A stretch of 31,997 bases of DNA from positions 1 to 31,997 of the IMG/VR virus record IMGVR_UViG_3300030101_001149. One strand, given 5' to 3'. This DNA is from a virus. Each line of letters starts with the position of its first letter. The first letter of the stretch is position 1. The notes below the pieces were generated by a model. It had not been told where the DNA came from and ran no database searches. It worked only from the letters and a program-made list of their open reading frames with translations. A program made the translations under genes and the position numbers. Below, one piece after another: positions 1-5,747 of this stretch.

Positions 1-99
1 GAGAACTTCAGCAACACTAAATAGTTTATTTGATTCAATAAGAGGAACAGCAAATTTTCTTTCCTCAAGCACAACTACTAAAGCATTAACCACATCAGA
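1..99. repeat. Left copy of 99-bp terminal overlap
   Basis: These 99 bases are identical to bases 31899-31997. A reading frame continues unbroken when the two copies are merged. An exact overlap of 99 bases is what a de Bruijn assembler leaves when it closes a circle at k=99, so I read it as evidence of circularity (circular permutation or concatemers) and not as a phage terminal repeat. Confidence 0.95.
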
Positions 100-856
100 T
101 GATGGCACGCTTGCAAATACTTTAACTTCATTTAATTCAAATGGTTTTTCTTTAGGAAGTGATAATGGCTTGTATGGGGTAAATATATCAAGTGTAAATT
201 ATGTCGCTTGGTGTTGGTACGCTCCTACTTCAGAAACAAATAACGATGGTACAAATACAGCAACTATTAAAAAAAATGTAGATGCAGGATTTTCAATAGT
301 TAATTTTACATCTACCGGTGCAAGTAATGTAGGACACGGATTGGGTGCGCCTGATTTAATACTTTTGAAAAGTGTCGATGGGGCTTTCAATTGGCAAGTT
401 TATAATTCAATTTCAGGCACAGGTAATTATATGCGATTAAATAGTAGCGATGCAGTAGTAGGAAGGGCGTCAAGTTTTTCGTCTGTCACATCTACAACTT
501 TTACTAATGATTGGACAAGTGCAACTGTTGAATGGATTGCTTATTGTTTTAAAAACGTAGCAGGTTATCAGAAGATAGGGAGTTATACAGGGGATACAAC
601 TGAAAAAATAACCACGACAGGATTTGAACCTAGTTTTTTAATGATAAAAAGAACTAATGGTGTAGGAGGTTGGATTATGTTAGACAATAAAAGAGATACA
701 TCAAACCCAAGAACTAAATTTTTACAAGCTCATTTATCTGATGCAGAAGGTGATGCTGCTTCTATAGATATAGATTTTCTATCTGATGGGTTTTCTACTA
801 ATGGAACAAATAGTGATATAAATAATGGCACATACATTTATTTAGCAATAGCATAA
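1..856 (+). CDS. LamG-like tail fibre/appendage protein, 3' part (wraps contig end)
   Basis: This is the C-terminal part of a gene that starts at 31081. Joining 31081-31898 to 1-856 gives 1,674 nt, or 557 residues plus stop. In this window the frame is open from base 2, so the first internal ATG at 170 is not the real start. This part is rich in Ser, Thr, Gly and Asn and predicted to be beta-rich. A motif that recurs in phage virion proteins, FEPSFLMIKRTNG, appears near bases 625-665. A related version, FQPDLVWIKARTS, occurs before the junction, so this section holds at least two repeats of the same module. The stop overlaps the next ATG (TAATG). The role is probably host recognition or virion decoration; the exact structure is not known. 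Confidence 0.85.
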   Translation, partial: RTSATLNSLFDSIRGTANFLSSSTTTKALTTSDDGTLANTLTSFNSNGFSLGSDNGLYGVNISSVNYVAWCWYAPTSETNNDGTNTATIKKNVDAGFSIVNFTSTGASNVGHGLGAPDLILLKSVDGAFNWQVYNSISGTGNYMRLNSSDAVVGRASSFSSVTSTTFTNDWTSATVEWIAYCFKNVAGYQKIGSYTGDTTEKITTTGFEPSFLMIKRTNGVGGWIMLDNKRDTSNPRTKFLQAHLSDAEGDAASIDIDFLSDGFSTNGTNSDINNGTYIYLAIA

Positions 857-996
857 TGGAAAATATTAGACTTTGGGCAGTAAATAGTATGGCAGTTGGC
901 TTTAGTCTAGTTAATATAAATATGATTCTATCAACTTTGGTATTAATAGCTTCTTTAGTATGGACTATAATACAAATAAAAGATAAGTTAAAATGA
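856..996 (+). CDS. 46-residue single-pass membrane protein
   Basis: A short ORF that starts inside the stop of the fibre gene (TAATG) and ends by overlapping the next ATG (ATGA). It encodes 46 residues with one hydrophobic segment of about 25 residues (residues 18-42, rich in Leu, Ile, Val), a short polar N-terminus and a Lys-rich C-terminal end (KDKLK). The overlaps on both sides suggest translational coupling and support it as a real gene. Its place at the head of the lysis block fits a small holin-like or spanin-like membrane protein, but there is no diagnostic motif and I do not assign a function. Confidence 0.6.
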   Translation: MENIRLWAVNSMAVGFSLVNINMILSTLVLIASLVWTIIQIKDKLK

Positions 997-1397
997 CATT
1001 ACCTAAAAACGGCGCAGCAAAAGAGATAAGAAGCTATTTGGGAAGCCTCCTTATATTCTTTTTTATAGTAGGTATTATTATAACGTTTGTACAGTTTCCA
1101 GTTTTAGAATCTAACAAGGAAATTGTGCTAATGTTGATAGGGTCGATTTCTGCCTCAATCCCAATTCTCATAAGTGCTATAAGCGGAACAAAGCCAGACG
1201 ATATAAACGCATTAAAAGCAACAATAGAAAAAAAAGAACATCATATAAGTATGCTAGTAGATGCTAAAGATAGACTAGAGGAAATGGTTATAAATCTACA
1301 AAGAGAAATGTTACAAAATCAGGACAATATGATGGACAAAATCATACTGAAAGCAGCAATGGACTTTGATGACAAAAACAATAGAAATGAAAAATAA
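993..1397 (+). CDS. Membrane protein with two TM helices and a coiled coil
   Basis: A 134-residue protein. Residues about 15-35 (SLLIFFFIVGIIITFVQF) and 45-68 form two hydrophobic segments. They are followed by a charged, heptad-like helix at about 75-125, with EKKEHHISML and DRLEEMVINLQREML visible. This layout resembles small phage membrane proteins in lysis regions, in which the coiled coil projects into cytoplasm or periplasm. The start ATG overlaps the stop of the upstream 46-residue gene and the 3' end overlaps the 26-residue Cys peptide gene. It could be a holin partner or an inner-membrane spanin component; this is inferred from architecture and position only. Confidence 0.75.
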   Translation: MTLPKNGAAKEIRSYLGSLLIFFFIVGIIITFVQFPVLESNKEIVLMLIGSISASIPILISAISGTKPDDINALKATIEKKEHHISMLVDAKDRLEEMVINLQREMLQNQDNMMDKIILKAAMDFDDKNNRNEK

Positions 1398-1467
1398 ACC
1401 TAAATGTAAATGTGGATACACAAATAACGCAGAAGGTTATTGTGATAGTTCACACCTAAATAAATAA
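1387..1467 (+). CDS. 26-residue CDGSH-like iron-sulfur peptide
   Basis: A tiny ORF that starts 8 nt before the end of the upstream gene. Its sequence contains CKCGYTNNAEGYCDSSH. This matches the CDGSH iron-sulfur pattern C-x-C-x2-(S/T)-x3-P-x-C-D-G-(S/A/T)-H in its three Cys and one His ligands. The spacing differs by one residue (six rather than five between Thr and the third Cys), Pro is missing, and the Gly of CDGSH is Ser. CDGSH proteins bind a 2Fe-2S cluster with 3Cys:1His ligation. At 26 residues this would be little more than the binding loop itself. Whether it binds iron, zinc or nothing cannot be told from sequence. Confidence 0.6.
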   Translation: MKNKPKCKCGYTNNAEGYCDSSHLNK

Positions 1468-1469
1468 AT

Positions 1470-1637
1470 ATGGATGTTTTAATAATTATAATTTCAATAA
1501 TAATGTTTGCTACTGCAATAATGATGGGTTTAACTGTTTATGGTCTTTTTACCGACAAAGACAAAGACGGAATACCTGACGCATTAGAACAAAAATTTAG
1601 CGAATTAAAAGAAGAAATTAGTAAGTTGAAAAAATGA
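1470..1637 (+). CDS. 55-residue membrane protein with Ca-binding-like DxDxDG loop
   Basis: An ORF of 55 residues. Residues 3-27 are strongly hydrophobic (IIIISIIMFATAIMMG) and form one transmembrane helix. Next comes TDKDKDGIPDALE (residues 28-40), a match to the DxDxDGxxD loop of EF-hand and thrombospondin type-3 calcium sites. A short charged helix ends the protein. Its TGA overlaps the ATG of the endolysin gene (ATGA), so the two are probably coupled in translation. Position and topology fit a small holin or lysis regulator, but the acidic loop is unusual for one. Function is not assigned. Confidence 0.65.
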   Translation: MDVLIIIISIIMFATAIMMGLTVYGLFTDKDKDGIPDALEQKFSELKEEISKLKK

Positions 1638-1984
1638 AATACTTTACGTTAGATGAATTTGATTCACCAGATCACAAAGGTAGTGGTGTTAATATGGATA
1701 GTAATTTTCTTGAGTTGCTCAACAATGCACGTGAAATTGCAGGAATACCATTTAAGATCACAAGTGGATATAGAACATCTGAACATAACCAAAAAGTTGG
1801 AGGTGTACAAAACTCATCACACCTCAACGGTTTTGCAGCTGACATTGCAGTTGCATCAGGCAATGAAAGATACGTTATTCTTAACGCACTTATTAGAGCA
1901 GGATTTAAACGATTGGGAATTGCTAAAACCTTCATACATTGCGATACCGATTCTTCAAAATCAAATTCAGTCTGGACTTACTAA
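1634..1984 (+). CDS. Endolysin, peptidase M15A family
   Basis: A 116-residue protein of the zinc-dependent M15 D-Ala-D-Ala carboxypeptidase/endopeptidase type (Peptidase_M15_3), which cuts the peptide stems of peptidoglycan. The expected landmarks are in order: TSGYRT at 43-48, the zinc motif SSHLNGFAADI at 61-71 (H63, D70) and FIHCD at 100-104 (H102 as third ligand). Length is that of a bare catalytic domain with no cell-wall-binding module, as usual for phages of Gram-negative hosts. The start overlaps the upstream membrane-protein stop, and a GTA-type holin lies just downstream, so this is the lysis cassette. No signal peptide is visible, so export would depend on the holin. Confidence 0.9.
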   Translation: MKYFTLDEFDSPDHKGSGVNMDSNFLELLNNAREIAGIPFKITSGYRTSEHNQKVGGVQNSSHLNGFAADIAVASGNERYVILNALIRAGFKRLGIAKTFIHCDTDSSKSNSVWTY

Positions 1985-2002
1985 CACGGTAGGAAGCACA
2001 CT

Positions 2003-2074
2003 ATGGAACAATTAATAACAGGTTATATTATGTTTCGTTTGTTAGAATTTTTAATAGTAAAAACTTTTGGCTGA
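2003..2074 (+). CDS. Possible 23-residue peptide
   Basis: An ATG-started ORF of 23 codons between the endolysin and the holin. It overlaps the holin TTG start by 8 nt. The peptide is hydrophobic (ITGYIMFRLLEFLIVK). It fills an otherwise empty 82-nt gap and shows the tight overlap common here, but it is too short to support firmly. It may serve only to couple translation to the TTG-started holin. Confidence 0.3.
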   Translation: MEQLITGYIMFRLLEFLIVKTFG

Positions 2075-2483
2075 AAAAAAGAAATTTAAGGATACTAAAG
2101 TAGGTCAATTCTTACTTAACAAAATACCTGATGTAGTTGGTGCAGTAGCAGGTGATACACTTGCAGGTAATGTTATACAAGCTATTATTGGTGGTTCTGA
2201 AATGAGTGATGCTGACAAAGATTTAGCACTTAAAAAACTTGATATAGAACGTGCCGAAATAGATGGTATTACAAGACGTTGGGTAGCAGATGCACGTAGT
2301 GGTTCTTGGTTATCTTCTAATGTACGTCCTTTAACCCTTGTGTTTCTAACTATAAGCTATGTTATAGGCTGGTATTTAGGTTATCCATTAGATAGTATTA
2401 CAGGTTTATTATCTATCGTTATAGGTGGGTATTTTGGTAGTCGTGGAGTAGAAAAAGTATTTGGAAATAACAAGCATCAGTAA
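2067..2483 (+). CDS. Holin, GTA_holin_3TM family
   Basis: A 138-residue protein resembling the three-TM holins first described for gene-transfer-agent release. The recognisable signature is WVADARSGSWLSSNVRPLT (residues 72-90). It is followed by the hydrophobic segments LVFLTISYVIGWYLG and ITGLLSIVIGGYFGSRGVEK. An earlier Gly/Ala-rich segment lies near 18-42. Holins of this type form membrane lesions that release the endolysin. The start used is TTG at 2067 (MAEKKKF). The first in-frame ATG is at residue 46 and would remove the N-terminal third, so TTG is favoured. The gene follows the M15 endolysin directly. Confidence 0.8.
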   Translation: MAEKKKFKDTKVGQFLLNKIPDVVGAVAGDTLAGNVIQAIIGGSEMSDADKDLALKKLDIERAEIDGITRRWVADARSGSWLSSNVRPLTLVFLTISYVIGWYLGYPLDSITGLLSIVIGGYFGSRGVEKVFGNNKHQ

Positions 2484-2614
2484 TGGCAAAGCAAATAGTT
2501 ATTAACTATAAAAAAGTTAAGGTTAAACGTAAGGGTATACATAGTAAAAACAAACAATCTAAACTTAAATCTTCTAAAAACTACGTTAAAAAATATCGTG
2601 GTCAAGGTAGATAA
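2483..2614 (+). CDS. Small basic phage protein
   Basis: A 43-residue, Lys/Arg-rich ORF that starts in the stop codon of the holin (TAATG) and is below the usual size cut-off. The C-terminal part ends in KNYVKKYRGQGR and contains KGIHSKNKQSKL. Short basic proteins with a Ser/Lys-rich stretch and a terminal RGQGR are common in tailed-phage genomes, by my recollection of the family. They have no established function. Nucleic-acid binding is plausible from the charge alone. Confidence 0.7.
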   Translation: MAKQIVINYKKVKVKRKGIHSKNKQSKLKSSKNYVKKYRGQGR

Positions 2615-2679
2615 TGTGTAAAACTAATTTTAAAAAAAGTTTACATTTTAAAATAAAAGCGTGTAACTTTGGTGGGTAG
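2614..2679 (+). CDS. Possible 21-residue peptide
   Basis: This ORF continues the TAATG chain from the preceding gene: ATG at 2614 overlaps its stop. It encodes 21 residues with two Cys (C2, C17). There is no recognisable motif. The overlap is the only support; it may be spurious. Confidence 0.25.
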   Translation: MCKTNFKKSLHFKIKACNFGG

Positions 2680-2700
2680 TGGGAATGTAAATAATATTTG
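2668..2700 (+). promoter_or_regulatory. Candidate Bacteroidota-type promoter
   Basis: TTTG at 2668-2671 and AATATTTG at 2693-2700 are separated by 21 nt. This is one mismatch from the TTTG-N19-21-TAnnTTTG promoter consensus known for Bacteroidota. It lies 15 nt before the ATG of the first gene of the DNA-metabolism block and could start early transcription. Confidence 0.5.
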
Positions 2701-2714
2701 TATAACTATAAATA

Positions 2715-2963
2715 ATGATTACAGAAGATAAAATTAGAAAAATACAAGGTTATAAAACTTGGTCTACTAAAAGAAAAGTAGATGAACTACTAATGGAAGA
2801 TGCTTATATGTATTGTAATTTAGGTATTGATTCTACAACTACAGATAAGAAAAAAGTAAAAGCTATTAGTAGAAAAATATACAAAGCTATATCTATTATA
2901 AGTCCTTTAGATGGTTATATATTAGAAGCACATATGAATGAAAAAGATTTAACAAGTGCCTAA
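2715..2963 (+). CDS. Unknown protein, first gene of early block
   Basis: An 82-residue charged protein that I do not recognise. It is rich in Lys and Asp and probably helical, with KVDELLMEDAYMYCNLGID (residues 21-39) and KVKAISRKIYKAISIISPL as the most distinctive stretches. It has no TM segment and no zinc cluster. It follows a candidate promoter and overlaps the NinG-like gene by 8 nt, so it is probably co-transcribed with the recombination genes. A small DNA-metabolism accessory factor is possible, but position is the only hint. Confidence 0.7.
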   Translation: MITEDKIRKIQGYKTWSTKRKVDELLMEDAYMYCNLGIDSTTTDKKKVKAISRKIYKAISIISPLDGYILEAHMNEKDLTSA

Positions 2964-3354
2964 AAAACTTTCAAGAAGTAAACTTGTAAAGAAACTTGAT
3001 ACAGTATTTAGTAAATATATAAGAATAAGTAGTGCTGATAAAAATGGATATTGTACTTGTGTAACTTGTGGTGTAGTAAAACATTGGAAAGAAATACAAG
3101 CAGGACATTTTATGAGTAGAAAACATTACAGTACAAGATGGGATGAACGTAATATCAAGACGCAATGTGTAGGTTGTAATATGTTTAGGCAAGGTGAACA
3201 ATATAAATTTTCACTTTTTTTAGGTAAAGATCAAGCAGAAGTATTATATTTGAAAAGTAAAGAAACAGTTAAGTTTACCAATTACGAACTTGAAGAAATG
3301 ATAAAGGATTATGAAGCAAAGTTAAATAACGATAGGCTTAAAAGTATTACTTGA
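2956..3354 (+). CDS. ninG: NinG-like recombination endonuclease (HNH-type)
   Basis: A 132-residue protein resembling phage lambda NinG/Rap, a structure-specific endonuclease that cuts recombination intermediates. Visible signatures are KLDTVFSKYIR (13-23), the metal cluster YCTCVTCG (32-39), the conserved AGHFMSRKHYSTRWDERN (49-66, with H51) and the second pair CVGC (71-74). Together these give a zinc-stabilised HNH-like core. The start is GTG at 2956, in an 8-nt overlap with the upstream gene. NinG proteins usually sit near annealing proteins; here an ERF protein follows about 190 nt later. A terminator follows the gene. Confidence 0.85.
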   Translation: MPKKLSRSKLVKKLDTVFSKYIRISSADKNGYCTCVTCGVVKHWKEIQAGHFMSRKHYSTRWDERNIKTQCVGCNMFRQGEQYKFSLFLGKDQAEVLYLKSKETVKFTNYELEEMIKDYEAKLNNDRLKSIT

Positions 3355-3383
3355 TTCTTTCTTGTAATTTTGTTCTTTGTTTG

Positions 3384-3413
3384 AAGGGTGTCAGAAATGA
3401 TGCCCTTTTTTTG
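3384..3413 (+). terminator. Rho-independent terminator
   Basis: A 10-bp stem (AAGGGTGTCA with TGATGCCCTT, two G-U pairs) closes a GAAA tetraloop at 3394-3397. A run of T follows. It ends the 2715-3354 transcription unit. Confidence 0.85.
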
Positions 3414-3428
3414 TTAATTATTTTTTAC

Positions 3429-3436
3429 TATCTTTA
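3429..3436 (+). promoter_or_regulatory. Candidate -7 element just before a start codon
   Basis: TATCTTTA fits TAnnTTTG with one mismatch and stands 4 nt before the ATG at 3441. The preceding terminator T-tract occupies the -33 position. If used, the transcript would be leaderless or nearly so. The same arrangement recurs at 4469-4476. Confidence 0.4.
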
Positions 3437-3440
3437 CAAT

Positions 3441-3560
3441 ATGAACAATTATACAAAGGCAGAACTCTATGGCAAGGTACAAGAACTGCAATACGATCTG
3501 AAACAATTAAAGAATCAATTAATTTTAACTCAACAAAGCAATGAAAGAAACAAACGTTAA
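3441..3560 (+). CDS. Small coiled-coil protein
   Basis: A 39-residue protein. The frame is open further upstream (to 3351), but that would run through the terminator hairpin, so ATG 3441 is the sensible start. Most of the protein is one charged amphipathic helix (ELYGKVQELQYDLKQLKNQL) with heptad spacing of Leu/Val. It overlaps the start of the ERF gene by 20 nt in another frame. The function is unknown; an oligomerisation or accessory role to the recombinase is only a guess. Confidence 0.6.
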   Translation: MNNYTKAELYGKVQELQYDLKQLKNQLILTQQSNERNKR

Positions 3561-4050
3561 CATAAAACTATTTAACCTACAACAAGAAATAGGTACAATA
3601 AGTAAGGATGCAAAGAATCCTTTTTACAAATCAAAATACTTTGATATTAATTCATTAATTAAACAACTACAACCTCTACTTAAAAAACACAAATTACTTT
3701 TATTACAACCGATAGAAGAAGATTGTGTTTATAGTAAGTTAATTTGTATTGATGGTACAGGTGGTGTAATATCAGCACTTAAATTACCAGAAATATCTGA
3801 TCCACAAAAGTTAGGTAGTTGTATAACTTATTATCGTAGATATACTTTGGCAAGTCTTTTAGGCTTACAAGCTGTTGATGATGATGCAAATGTAGCAAGT
3901 GGTGTAACCGTAGATAAGAAATGGTTAAACCAGAACACACCTGAATATTCTAAAGCAATAGAATTTATAAAAGGGGGTGGTAGTGTAGAAGCTATTAAAA
4001 GCAAGTATAAAGTTTCAGGTAAAATAGAAAATGAACTTGCAAAACTGTAA
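3541..4050 (+). CDS. erf: ERF-family single-strand annealing protein
   Basis: A 169-residue protein of the ERF superfamily of phage recombinases (PF04404-like), which anneal complementary single strands in recombination-dependent replication and genome circularisation. The N-terminal landmarks NPFYKSKYFDINSL (26-39) and LQPLLKKHKLLLLQP (43-57), and the diagnostic KLGSCITYYRRYTLASLLGL (90-109) followed by DDDAN (113-117), are all present. The C-terminal about 50 residues are variable and basic, as in other ERF proteins. Neighbours are an SSB-like protein downstream and a RecE-like exonuclease further on, its usual functional partners. Confidence 0.9.
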   Translation: MKETNVNIKLFNLQQEIGTISKDAKNPFYKSKYFDINSLIKQLQPLLKKHKLLLLQPIEEDCVYSKLICIDGTGGVISALKLPEISDPQKLGSCITYYRRYTLASLLGLQAVDDDANVASGVTVDKKWLNQNTPEYSKAIEFIKGGGSVEAIKSKYKVSGKIENELAKL

Positions 4051-4103
4051 AGTAAAAAACGTATATATAAAAGTTAATTACAAAAATTATCAAATAATAA
4101 TTT

Positions 4104-4421
4104 ATGGAAAAAAAGAACGTAGCAATATTATCAGGCAGTTTAAATCTATCTGCGATTGATAAAAGCAAGATTGTAAAAGGTAAAGATGGTAACCAATATT
4201 TAAACATTACTATGATGATACAAGACAAATCACAGTACGGTAATAATATTTGGATTACACAAAGCCAAACACAAGAAGAAAGAGAAGCTAAAGCAAAAGC
4301 AACATCTTTAGGTAATGGTGCAGTACGATGGTTAGGTGGTGATATAACGGTAGCTGAAAGAAATGAGGTTACTAATCAACAGCAGCAACCAGCACGTGAA
4401 GAAGCTGATTTACCATTTTAA
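4104..4421 (+). CDS. Single-stranded DNA-binding protein (SSB-like)
   Basis: A 105-residue protein. The N-terminal two thirds look like a short OB-fold (VAILSGSLNLSAIDKSKIVK, then YLNITMMIQDKS and NNIWITQSQTQEE). A Gln-rich linker (QQQQP) leads to an acidic C-terminal tip, EEADLPF, the kind of tip by which SSB proteins recruit partner proteins. It would coat single strands during replication and recombination. It follows the ERF gene and precedes a terminator. It is shorter than bacterial SSB, so the fold assignment rests largely on the tip and the context. Confidence 0.75.
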   Translation: MEKKNVAILSGSLNLSAIDKSKIVKGKDGNQYLNITMMIQDKSQYGNNIWITQSQTQEEREAKAKATSLGNGAVRWLGGDITVAERNEVTNQQQQPAREEADLPF

Positions 4422-4438
4422 AAATAGTTCAACAATAA

Positions 4439-4468
4439 TAAGGGGGTTTAATTACCCCTTTTTTTTTA
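4439..4468 (+). terminator. Rho-independent terminator
   Basis: The hairpin AAGGGG...CCCCTT with a short A/T-rich loop (one bulged G possible) is followed by nine or more T. It lies 18 nt after the SSB-like gene and 13 nt before the next ATG, so it may work as an attenuator. Confidence 0.8.
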
Positions 4469-4476
4469 TACCTTTA
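4469..4476 (+). promoter_or_regulatory. Candidate -7 element just before a start codon
   Basis: TACCTTTA stands 4 nt before the ATG at 4481 and directly abuts the terminator T-tract. This is the same spacing as at 3429-3436. It suggests a near-leaderless promoter nested in the terminator end. Confidence 0.4.
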
Positions 4477-4480
4477 TAAA

Positions 4481-4627
4481 ATGCTAAAAAAATTAAAAGA
4501 AGGTGAAGAATTACCAGATGACTTTTGGAACTATAACGTTAACCCTATATTAGGTTATAAATATAATCCAAACAGAAACGAACAAGGAATTGATACAGAA
4601 AGAAAATACGCAAAACCAAGAATATGA
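4481..4627 (+). CDS. Unknown 48-residue protein
   Basis: An ORF below the usual size cut-off. It encodes a charged 48-residue protein, with motifs DDFWNYNVNPILGYKYNPN (13-31) and ERKYAKPRI at the end. Its TGA overlaps the ATG of the helicase gene (ATGA), which supports it as real and translationally coupled. I do not recognise it; a small replication accessory is possible from position. Confidence 0.65.
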   Translation: MLKKLKEGEELPDDFWNYNVNPILGYKYNPNRNEQGIDTERKYAKPRI

Positions 4628-5535
4628 TAGCACAAGCAAAGAACATACAAGATAGAATACTTGACATAAAATATGGCAGGGTAAAAGAAGGGTTAAAAAT
4701 AGATGTACCTGAAATAGATGAATACTTGCGTTACAAGCAAGGGAACTTTAATGTACTAATTGGTCACGCTAACGTAGGTAAAACTACTGTTATAATGTAT
4801 CTGTTTACGATATGGGCAATAAAACACAAATTAAGATTTGTTGTATGGTCAAGTGAAAACACTTCACAAAGTATTGTAAGAAAGATAATAGAATTTAAAA
4901 TGGGTAAAACTATTAATGAAGCAAGTGATGAATTAATAAACGAAACTATTAATTGGTGTGATACTTATTTTAAAATAATAGAAGTAGATGATCTGATTAC
5001 ATATAAACAACTACTAAAACAAGCAGGAGAAATTAAAGATGCTTGGGATTACAACGCACTACTTATTGATCCGTACAATAGTTTATCAAAAGATATAGGT
5101 TTATTAAAAGCAGTTGGTGGTCACGAATATGATTACCAAGTAGCAAGTGAGTTTAGATTGTTTGCTAAAAAAAGAGATGTAAGTGTATTTTTAAATGCAC
5201 ACGGTGTAACAGAAGCATTAAGAAGAACCCACGTTAAAGGTCACGAATACGAAAACCTACCAACACCTTTAGGTATGGCATCAGTAGAAGGTGGGGGTAA
5301 ATGGGCAAACCGTGCTGATGATGTCATATGTATACACCGTTATACAGGTTCACCAAGTGATTGGATGTATTCACACCTGCACGTATTAAAAGTAAAAGAA
5401 AATGAAACAGGTGGTAGGTGTACACCTTTTGAAGAACCAATAAGATTAAGAATGGCAAGAAATAATGTAGGTTTTAAATTTCTTGGTAGAGATTTAATAC
5501 ACAATATAAAACCAATAGAAAAGTTAGAAATTTGA
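4624..5535 (+). CDS. DnaB/RecA-fold replicative helicase
   Basis: A 303-residue ATPase with the DnaB C-terminal fold. Walker A is GHANVGKT (47-54). SSENT (76-80) occupies the place of the DnaB catalytic Glu loop. Walker B is ALLIDP (145-150), and VFLNAHG (188-194) matches the sensor strand. A later stretch, GGGKWANRADDVICIHR (about 223-239), is the typical DnaB-like segment. It lacks the DnaB N-terminal primase-binding domain, so it is a short, helicase-core-only version as in several small phages. It would unwind DNA at the phage fork. A primase and a DNA polymerase are not visible in the window, so these must come from the host. Confidence 0.85.
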   Translation: MIAQAKNIQDRILDIKYGRVKEGLKIDVPEIDEYLRYKQGNFNVLIGHANVGKTTVIMYLFTIWAIKHKLRFVVWSSENTSQSIVRKIIEFKMGKTINEASDELINETINWCDTYFKIIEVDDLITYKQLLKQAGEIKDAWDYNALLIDPYNSLSKDIGLLKAVGGHEYDYQVASEFRLFAKKRDVSVFLNAHGVTEALRRTHVKGHEYENLPTPLGMASVEGGGKWANRADDVICIHRYTGSPSDWMYSHLHVLKVKENETGGRCTPFEEPIRLRMARNNVGFKFLGRDLIHNIKPIEKLEI

Positions 5536-5747
5536 TAGTAATAATATTTTTACTAATTATATGTGCAATTTATTTAATTATAGGTCAGGTAAAAAATGCT
5601 GATGTAATTATAAGTCCTGTAATTGGTATGATGTTTGGTTTTTTATATAGCAAAGAAGAATTAGAAGAAGGTAACGAGATCACCTTGCAGTGTTTGTTGG
5701 GTGTAATTAGTGTTACTGTAATATGGACAAATCTGCACAATGGTTAG
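5532..5747 (+). CDS. Small membrane protein, TTG start
   Basis: A 71-residue protein starting at TTG 5532, which overlaps the helicase stop (TTGA). Residues 2-18 (IVIIFLLIICAIYLIIG) form one TM helix. Two weaker hydrophobic stretches follow (27-40 and 55-67), separated by an acidic loop, KEELEEGNE. It ends inside the next gene with 25 nt of overlap. I do not recognise it. Possible roles include membrane anchoring of replication or an exclusion function, but nothing in the sequence decides this. Confidence 0.55.
   Translation: MIVIIFLLIICAIYLIIGQVKNADVIISPVIGMMFGFLYSKEELEEGNEITLQCLLGVISVTVIWTNLHNG

Noticed and set aside
170-856. A complete gene starting at ATG 170
   Set aside because: The same frame is open from base 2 and continues from the gene at 31081 across the merged 99-base overlap, so 170 is an internal Met.
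3351-3440. N-terminal extension of the 39-residue coiled-coil protein
   Set aside because: It would be translated through the terminator at 3384-3413; the hydrophobic leader it gives is an effect of the T-rich tract.
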